NCBI GenBank assembly: GCA_947561585.1
Contig: CANNZV010001151.1
Span: forward strand, 1-64,000
Length of the DNA stretch: 64,000 nt
Reading direction: 5' to 3'
Source of the DNA: Caprella mutica
Lineage: Eukaryota > Arthropoda > Malacostraca > Amphipoda > Caprellidae
Shown: positions 57,601 to 64,000 of the stretch, piece by piece
Position numbering within the stretch: the first letter of the stretch is position 1
How the letters are laid out: each line of letters begins with the position of its first letter
The notes under the pieces: generated by a model
What the model was told of the DNA's origin: nothing
What the model saw: only the letters and a program-made list of their open reading frames with translations
Database searches by the model: none
Made by a program: the position numbers and the translations under genes

Positions 57601-60555
57601 AGCTAAGAGGAGGTAAAGGCAAAAATATTATTCCCTAAACTTCTAAACTTGGCCAACCATTTAATAGCTATCAAAGAAAATCATAGATTCCCTTGCAAGC
57701 TGTGATGAGAAAGCTACGGAGAAGATTATTAATTTCAATTGTTTTTACTCACTAATCAATAGAATAGCAAACAGAAATGTGAAAATTCTTCTCACTCTAA
57801 ATAACAGACAAAATTTCGTATGTGTGCATATTTTGATCTCAGAAAGGCCTAGGGTAGCTACTACTTTGCGTTTTGGCTTAATACCTTGGCTATATGAATA
57901 TGGATTAACAGAAGAATTACCAGTATGCATACTGAAATTTCTATCCTTAAAGCTATTTATAACAAAATTTTGGACAAGTCTCAGATTTCCACCATCAAGA
58001 GCAGGGTGTTCCCCAAAGAAGAGTACACTGAAAACTGCCAGGCGGAAAACTGCCGAAGCGGAAAACTGCCAAGCGGAAAACTCCCAGTCACTTATTGGCA
58101 ATCTCTGTATTTCTTTACTTTTTTTTGAAATATTATTTGGTTATAAACACAATTCATAATAAAACAGCGTTCGCCACTTGTCAAGTGATTAAGGAGACAT
58201 TCATATTTACAGTTATAACTAAAGTATATAGATTATTGGATTACTTAATATTCAATGGAAAATGGTATTTCAACAAAGCTACTTTATTAAACACTCAGTT
58301 AACCAAATTCAGTACACACAAAGAAATTATAGTTACTATTTTTAACTTATTTGTTAAGTCAAGTACATTTTAAAAACATGTATATATTTATATATCTATA
58401 TAGGATTTTATATGTTTCTAAGATTTATAATTTAGATCTTGTATATTTTAAAAATTAAGTGTATGTTTCATCACTTATATGTATGTTCAATATTTATTAC
58501 ATTTACAATTTTATTCTACATAGCATTAACACCTTTATTTTTACACTATTCATTTATATGAAAAAGTATTATTAATTTATATGCAATCCAATTCGATCGA
58601 GTGAAATTGTCAAAGAATTAGGTAGGTAATATCAGTTTGATAGTCACAGATGTTGTGTTGCAAATTCTAATTATTTCACAAACATCGATCGAATTTATTA
58701 TATGAGTACAAGCGAATAGTAAGCTTGAAGGCTTGTTCAATTATCTAATTATAAACAAAAATGAAATAATTAGACACTAAACCCATTATAAAATGATAAT
58801 GCAGAGATGCGTTGTGTAAACAAAGAAATTGTAACCTGTCCCTAATACAATCATTTCTTTGTTTCTTCTTCTTTTAGTATTTTCTAAGAAAGGTTTTATT
58901 TTTTAATTTATATCATGTACTTGATTTTTTACTGTAATATTTATATAATAATATATTGTATGTAATTTTCTAATGAAAAAAACTGTAATTTTGTTTTGTA
59001 TACAAAGTAAAAATGAATGATCAATTAACTCCTTTTAAATAGGTGCGAACGTCGTTTTTTATGAATCAAAATGTTATTACTGACTAAAGTCATTAAATTC
59101 AGTAAGTGACTGGCAGTTTTCCGCCTGGCAGTTTTCCGGACACCCAAAGAAGTGTTATGAGCTGCTCTCTGTTCTCCATTGCAATAAATATTTTCCTGCA
59201 AAATACTACAAGCAGGATCAATACCTGTGGGCCAAATCCATCGAATTCGTTTTCTTCTCGGATTTAACCGAATTGCATTCACTTCCACAGGAAAGATATT
59301 TTCAATCACCCGTAAAATTGGAACTCAATGACACAATTAATTGAGATTGATAGTTTATCAAATATCTGAAACTGACCATTGATCGTAAGCTGAGCTTGAA
59401 GCAACATATATGGAATATGAATGAAGATTGTATGAAAAGAAAAGGTCTACAAAAATGTATTGCACATTTCAAGGAGATCGGACAGGATAATTATGGTGTG
59501 ACTGTGCAGAGCTATCAAATGCCTACAGGTCCTCCCTCTGCTGTAGGAAGTTGAGAATTGTGAAATCTCTCTGAAAGTGCGTGAATCACAACTACTATGC
59601 TGTTATGTTCAAAATCTCTCATACTACCAAGCTCTGCATCCTATCAATATGTTCAGCAACTTGAGTGAAACGAAGATCACCCTTTACTATGTCAACGCCA
59701 AACAAATCCAGAATCTGATGATTGACATTCAAATCAATATCACTACCCTCCTGTTCTCTTTCTCGGAAATTGCAACCTGGCAGTTGTATTCTTGCCTAAG
59801 AACCTTCTTGCAGTGAGTTATCTATGCTCTCTCTGATCTATCACCAAATGAGACTTTGCCACCAAAAGAAAGTAGCAATGTATACCAATAGCGCATAAAA
59901 TAATGATAGAGCCGGTTGTGTATTTGCTGTCGTGTGTGGCAGTAGAAAGATGAAATAGCAATCACTGAGCTCCAACAGCTGAGCTGTGTGGTACTCTTTG
60001 TGGACTCAAAATCCTATCCAGATCGAATTGCCAAGAGATTGTATCTGCAAGTGGTTTGTGATATTAGTATTTAACTAACCCACAAATACACAAAATAATC
60101 AATCAGCTGGCTGAAAAAGTTGGAGGGACGGAACAAGAGAATTAGCTTCTGTTGGTAGCCAGCCCATGTTGCCACAGATAGACTTGCAACAGAGACGTAT
60201 AGATGCATCTCACCACCAAGTAACGATGCCGTAATGTGTTGAGAATATAGAGAACTTATCAGTGTACAGTCTCATTCAGCTTCACTGTACACTGTATTGA
60301 TCCTTCCTATCGAAAACTGATCACCTTTTTTAATCGGCTGTAGATTATTTACCCTAATTGTTTTTTGCTTCAGGTGTCCTTCGCTAATGAGGTTCCCGAC
60401 AGTAATTGTTTTTTCTGTTTCAGGTTTCCTATGCCAAGGAGGTTCACAACAGTCTAGTCGATGCCACCACAGGGCTCAATGCCCCCCTTCCCTTACCCCC
60501 CAGACCTCAGCAACAACACCATGACACCATCGCACCAATGGACACACAGAGCTGA
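48651..60555 (+). CDS. MED29: Mediator complex subunit 29 (Intersex), 7 coding exons
   Basis: Exons 48631-48741 (ATG 48651), 49555-49706, 50317-50499, 50880-50941, 51509-51593, 53654-53779 and 60424-60555 join in phase through GT-AG introns, giving 276 residues. Residues 1-130 are Met/Gln-rich. From about 130 the sequence follows the MED29 family: VKTLTAQLNETLM, then LEECMEKFYSVCDQMELHL (human FDKCLEEFYALCDQLELCL), HKYTHYVNTVKQQ and VSYAKEVHNSLVDATTGL (human YPQYLAVIKAQISCAKDIHTALLDC). The tail is Pro/Gln-rich. MED29 is a tail-module subunit of Mediator, linking activators to RNA polymerase II in the nucleus; in flies it is intersex, acting with Doublesex in female differentiation. The start is the first ATG after the acceptor, so a non-coding upstream exon is expected. 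Introns carry a MITE, hAT elements, a minisatellite, a foldback element and a decayed coding sequence. Exon 7 has a duplicated acceptor just upstream. Confidence 0.93.
51113..51304. mobile_element. MITE in MED29 intron 4
   Basis: The ends AAGGCCTTGTTACACGG and CCATGTAACTAGGCCT are inverted. Inner parts also pair (GAGTTACTGT with ACAGTAACTGG, ACTCGCA with TGCGAGT). About 190 bp, non-coding. Confidence 0.7.
51812..52881. mobile_element. Non-autonomous hAT element in MED29 intron 5
   Basis: The terminal repeats TAGGGTTTCTC and GAGAAACTCTA lie between perfect 8-bp duplications ACCCATAC (51804-51811 and 52882-52889). Subterminal TATCCCGGGATAAAT-like motifs occur near both ends. The 1070-bp interior encodes nothing recognisable. 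Confidence 0.88.
52972..53606. repeat. 20-bp minisatellite in MED29 intron 5, about 31 copies
   Basis: Tandem GGTACAGTTAGACTAGCACT with a GGCACT variant. The first half mixes both types; the last ten units are all the GGCACT type. The array ends about 47 bases before the acceptor of exon 6, close enough that copy number might affect branch-point spacing. Confidence 0.97.
54607..56673. mobile_element. hAT element in MED29 intron 6, 2067 bp
   Basis: It starts CAGAGGTGGGCGTTCGG and ends GCGCGTCTAGCTCTG between perfect 8-bp duplications CATATAGC (54599-54606 and 56674-56681). Subterminal regions are rich in GTTCGGA / TCCGAAC motifs at both ends. No transposase frame was recognised in the AT-rich interior, so it is probably non-autonomous. 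Confidence 0.88.
56807..57541. mobile_element. hAT-like MITE with GGGATGGGA ends in MED29 intron 6
   Basis: Left TTGGGATGGGACAAAGTATC and right TACTGGTATCATCCCATCCC are inverted. Subterminal GTATCGG(T/C)A motifs are repeated near both ends. No clean target duplication was found. About 735 bp, non-coding. Confidence 0.72.
58022..59143. mobile_element. Foldback element FB4 with 9-bp target duplication
   Basis: The left end has three to four AAAACTGCC(AG)GCGG subrepeats (58030-58090), then CAGTCACTTA. The right end (59098-59140) has the inverted units (TAAGTGACTGGCAGTTTTCC, GCCTGGCAGTTTTCC). It lies between perfect CCAAAGAAG duplications (58013-58021 and 59144-59152). Removing the element and one duplication restores one open frame. 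Nine-base duplications are typical of MULE and related insertions. The 1122-bp interior is AT-rich and non-coding. Confidence 0.85.
60357..60454 (+). repeat. Tandem duplication of the MED29 exon 7 acceptor and exon start
   Basis: 60357-60404 (AATTGTTTTTTGCTTCAG|GT, TCCTTCGCTAATGAGGTTCC, CGACAGT) and 60405-60454 (AATTGTTTTTTCTGTTTCAG, GTTTCCTATGCCAAGGAGGT, TCACAACAGT) are diverged tandem copies. The second gives the conserved VSYAKEVHNS. The first has an intact AG acceptor and would encode VSFANEVPDS. The offset of 50 bases means use of the first acceptor shifts frame and stops soon after. Confidence 0.8.
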
Positions 60556-60784
60556 GACATTCCTATCTCTGTGTTCTGAAAATGCTTCACCTACATAGTC
60601 TCTCTTTGAGTTTTCTTCTAACAGTTATCACTATATAATGTAACTATGACAGCTAACTGGTAGTTACTTGGAGAAGGCTCTGAATCTTTAACTTACCATT
60701 GTTAAACTACTTAGCCAAGACTAAGTTCGCATACCGTGTTTGTGATATATACTTCGATTATGTATTATACATTTTATTTTTTCA

Positions 60785-61100
60785 CCATGTTGTTTTGGAT
60801 GATAGCGCTAGGGTTATGCTCTTCAACTTTTTGTGTTATGTAGACTCGTAGTCTGCATTGACTACCACCTCTTCATTTTCCACTTTTGTCCCTTTTCGTC
60901 ACATTCCTTGGTATGTGACTGAATTCACGAAGTAGCTTTATTGCATCCATGAAGATTGTCAGCGACAGATGATCGGTTACTTTGTTCATGAAACTTCTTT
61001 TTTCTGACTGCTACTTCCAGTCCCTTGTAGTTATTTAATATCCTTTGATGTAAGCGATACTGCCTTTGGTTTTTAAGCAGAGGTTAAACCCCTAATAAAT
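60785..61100 (+). mobile_element. Dispersed repeat family A, copy 4
   Basis: It matches the right part of copy 3: GATAGCGCTAGGGTTATGCT, CACATTCCTTGGTATGTGAC, CTACTTCCAGTCCCTTGTAG and GCAGAGGTTAAACCCCTAAT. It lies about 230 bases beyond the MED29 stop and may form part of its 3' UTR or flank. Confidence 0.7.
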
Positions 61101-63198
61101 GAAATTGCTCCGCAAAAACTTCTTATATTCAAAAATAAATCCCAATTTGTAAATTTTCGATACGTTGGATAGCTACTTCAATTCTTATGATTAAAAGCAC
61201 ATACAATGATTTAGATGAGAACTTCTCACATCTTGAAAACAGTCAGTGGGTAACATCTATTTCTATTATTATACACCGCTAGTGTATAATAATATTTTTC
61301 CATGAGATTAACTGTATTAGCCACATCAAACCTAAAGCTATTCAAAGACGGTAGGTATGATATAATTTAATAATAAATTTAACTTTGGAGGTCGAGTCCG
61401 GTTTGAAATATTATGTATAATTTAAAAAAACAAGAAACTTATTGGATGAAACTCGTGACTTTCATTGTCTATGACGTATTTATTTATCGTATAATTATCA
61501 ATGAAAATAATGCAACGTACTTTGATCTATTTAGTTTTATATCATGTTTGATGAGGTGGGCCTCTGATGTGTCGCATTGTGCGTCACACTAGTAACAACA
61601 CTCATAGCAATATTAGCTATTTTGGTGTGAATCAAAATGTGATACAACACTTCATGTATTTCACTAAAGCTCCAACTTTCCGCATGGTAATAAAATGTTA
61701 CATAACTAACTATATATAAAAGTGCATAATTTTCATTGATTTTCACATAAATACGTCTTGTACAAGTAAAACTCCATATTTACAACAACTCAGTTCAAGT
61801 TATTAAAGTATAAATCCATATTCCCACCGGAGCAAGCCTGTTTGGTTGTTCCACGATATTATATGCACTTTTTGTGATAATGATGAAAAACGACTACAAT
61901 CATGTAGATAGGGGTAGAAATGTGCATCTATCTACTTTTTACTATCGAATAAATTTCTAGATAAATATACAGAAACTGCCTATCTTTTATATTATCCACA
62001 TATCAAGTAACTAGTTATTTAAGTAGCTAATAAATTATATTTGGTCTCTCACTACATTGATATAAGTACAAGTCCTATAATGACTAGGTAGGTAGCTAAG
62101 TAACGATTAACAAGACCCACTAGTAACTATTTAAAATAGCTACTACAATTAATTGATAAAATATCATTTGAACCACATTGACTGGGAGCTAATAAATAAT
62201 AAACCAGTTAATACATAGTTAAAGTTACTTTAGGGTGAATAATAGGACGCCATCTTGTTTTTCCTAAGAATCTGACTGAAAAGAGCATTTCAGTAATCTC
62301 GAAATATACTAAAATAGTAAGTTACGTACAAATTTGGTAGCGTTTTGAACAGCTCAGCCCATTGTGTACTGGTAGAAGAGATAGGGCCACTACGGCACTC
62401 AATTTTTGGAAATTGCTTGATTCAATGAAATTATTTATACTTTAATGCCCCATCGACCATTCTTTTCGAACACTTTTAATTTGAACAATTGTGAAGAATA
62501 TACTAAAAAATTATATATTTCAGATATTATGATAGAAGGCAAATACAAAATAACCGATACAACACAGTAGCCAATTGTAGCAAAAAGATGTCCGGTTTTC
62601 GCTAAGAATGATCTTGTTAGTGTACTTCCTATCGAAAGCTGAACATCCTTTTGTAACTATTGGCTACTGGGTAGTCATCCTATGTTATAAGAAAAGAGAA
62701 AAAAATGTTAACTCTTTAGAAATTCTTTGTCGCTGAGTGACTAGCAGTAGCTCCCTAATACTCTTAATATTTCTAGTAAATAGACGTGACCATTTTATTT
62801 TTAGTAGTAGTCTGTTGATGTAAAAGGTTTTGATGCGATACCAATTCACGAAGGTACGGGAATATTTCGTATACTAACACTAGTTTAAAGCTCCTCATTC
62901 AAAAAGCGTTATATGTAATTAGTTAGTTATAACTTCTAAAATTATAACTCAATAACCTAAAAAATTCACGGTAGATGCGTCTGAACTCTCCAATAATCTT
63001 CCTGAAACAAAGTTTGTTTATTATAATCTACTGCCCCATTGATATTTGCCATTGTCAGTCGGTAGAGACATTCATACTCTAGTAACTACTCTATCATTTC
63101 CACTACTTGTGTGGTTCAGTGGAAATTCTGATTAAATGCAGTACTGACCCTATAATGGCAATAAGCTTGGCATTATTATTTTAAAAGATATTGTCATG
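61101..63198. other. About 2.1 kb intergenic, no gene seen
   Basis: AT-rich with only short frames (for example 61537-61746, minus). AATAAA motifs at about 61099 and 61133 could serve MED29 polyadenylation. No other features were recognised. Confidence 0.5.
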
Positions 63199-63199
63199 C

Positions 63200-63495
63200 A
63201 CAGGCAGTCCCGCTTTTATAACAAGACGACTTAAAGCGGAGTTGACACCGAGCTTACTTACATCAGTTGTAAAGGAAAAATATTTTTAAACAATTTTATT
63301 TACATTGAAGGAACCATACGAAATATGGTACATAGTATTAGTGTAGCATGCAAATGTTGTTTGATTTTTGTTAATAGAAAAAGAAAAAATTAGAGTAAAA
63401 ATAATAAATTAAAGCGAGGTCTCCCCCGCTTTAAAAACAATTTCTAAGTTAATGTGAGGTACGATTTTTGACTTAAAGCGGGGTCTGCATGTATA
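63200..63495. mobile_element. MITE with CCCGCTTTAAG-type ends
   Basis: Left CAGGCAGTCCCGCTTTTATA and right TTAAAGCGGGGTCTGCATG are inverted. GACTTAAAGCGG and AAAGCGAGGTCTCCCCCGCT recur internally. The look is close to pogo/Tigger termini, but no target duplication or transposase is visible. Confidence 0.6.
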
Positions 63496-64000
63496 CACAT
63501 TAGTGACATTACCTAACATAAAATATCATAATTAGAGTGATATTCAATTAATAAATTTTATTATGAAGTATTTTTGCAAATAGGTTGGCACTATTGTACC
63601 AGAGACTTTTAATTGATGGCACCAAAGTGTCACAAAGACTTAGGTTGGTATTAACTATTTCAAATTATAAATCTATCAAAGGAAAGCAAAGATATTACTT
63701 CTGTAAAATTGAGTTGACTAATGTTCTGCTAATTTAGAAGGAGACCCATTCAACGAAACAAGTGACAATAATCCAGGCACAATAAATTGAAGAGAATAAA
63801 GAAAAAATATCCTACGTAGAAGAAACATCTGCAATAGAATCTAATGGTCTATCTTTAGAAGATTGAAGCTTCAAATAAACAGTTTCAATTTCAGTTGTTA
63901 AGAAACCTAAATACTTTTAAACTCTACCACTTGTAGTTTAATTTAAAATTTCTATTTTCATATTTACAGCAATCCCACTCCAGAAAATAACTCTTGTCAA
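63496..64000. other. Right edge, no gene seen
   Basis: AT-rich sequence up to the window end, without supported features. Confidence 0.5.

Larger units (their letters stand above)
54343..60350 (+). pseudogene. Decayed coding sequence of unknown origin in MED29 intron 6, in four pieces
   Basis: Open or nearly open stretches lie at 54343-54606, 56682-56805, 57545-58021 and 59153-60350, separated by three insertions. The first reads FRKKDTSKVKLIDDYMKTYS and reaches the hAT target site in frame. The third (LINRIANRNVKILLTLNN, RPRVATTLRFGLIPWLYEYG) reaches the FB4 target site. Removing FB4 and one 9-bp duplication joins it in frame to CYELLSVLHCNKYFPAKYYK in the fourth. The fourth later has YLKLTIDRKLSLKQHI, which resembles the LG..D..L....H segment after the catalytic core of LINE reverse transcriptases, so a LINE-like or other mobile origin is possible. 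Stops accumulate towards both ends. The family was not recognised. Confidence 0.5.

Noticed and set aside
57779..58159. 126-codon frame ending in KTARRKTAEAENCQAENSQSL
   Set aside because: The tail is FB4 arm sequence; the part before 58022 belongs to the interrupted host sequence.

Overview
The window is AT-rich nuclear DNA from an invertebrate animal, most likely an arthropod. Reasons: intron-containing genes with GT-AG sites, a nuclear receptor whose P-box is DSCKA (the kind seen in HR96/HR97-like NR1 receptors), a metazoan Mediator subunit with glutamine-rich exons, and many eukaryotic transposons (CR1/jockey-group LINE, Penelope-like, Tc1/mariner, hAT, MULE/foldback). No bacterial-type genes, rRNA, tRNA or CRISPR arrays were seen.

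Two genes can be modelled with confidence. A nuclear receptor on the + strand has three coding exons at 4377-4678, 4769-4975 and 5074-7546, giving 993 residues. It has a complete two-finger DNA-binding domain, a recognisable ligand-binding domain and an unusually long low-complexity C-terminal tail. A MED29 (Mediator subunit 29, fly Intersex) gene on the + strand has seven coding exons from 48651 to 60555, giving 276 residues. Its introns are filled with transposons and a 20-bp minisatellite. Two partial genes of unknown identity are supported by splice sites: four phase-matched terminal exons at 14852-15569 (+), and two terminal exons at 11370-11790 (-), the latter carrying a frameshift.

The rest is repeats. 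Layout: 1-3460 minisatellites, a dead mariner and a dispersed repeat; 4.3-8.1 kb nuclear receptor; 8.1-16.1 kb sparse, with the two partial genes; 16.1-26.6 kb a 22-bp minisatellite, a foldback element (FB1), a dead Tc1, a palindromic mariner-derived element and a second dead mariner; 26.6-31.0 kb two halves of one LINE in permuted order, bounded and separated by a 23-bp minisatellite; 31.3-44 kb foldback elements FB3, FB1 (second copy) and FB2, an 18-bp minisatellite of over 1 kb, a Penelope-like remnant with a hammerhead-like motif, tandem and nested MITEs, and interlocked inverted repeats; 44.7-48 kb a MITE family with 8-bp target duplications; 48.6-60.6 kb MED29; 60.8-64 kb mostly intergenic.

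The most notable pattern is a set of four sequence-unrelated foldback-type elements. In each, the inverted ends are arrays of short tandem subrepeats. One encloses the decayed C-terminus of a MULE transposase, and another sits between perfect 9-bp target duplications whose removal restores an open frame. Together they suggest MULE/foldback transposition as a source of many of the minisatellites here. All identifications are by reading; no database search was run.
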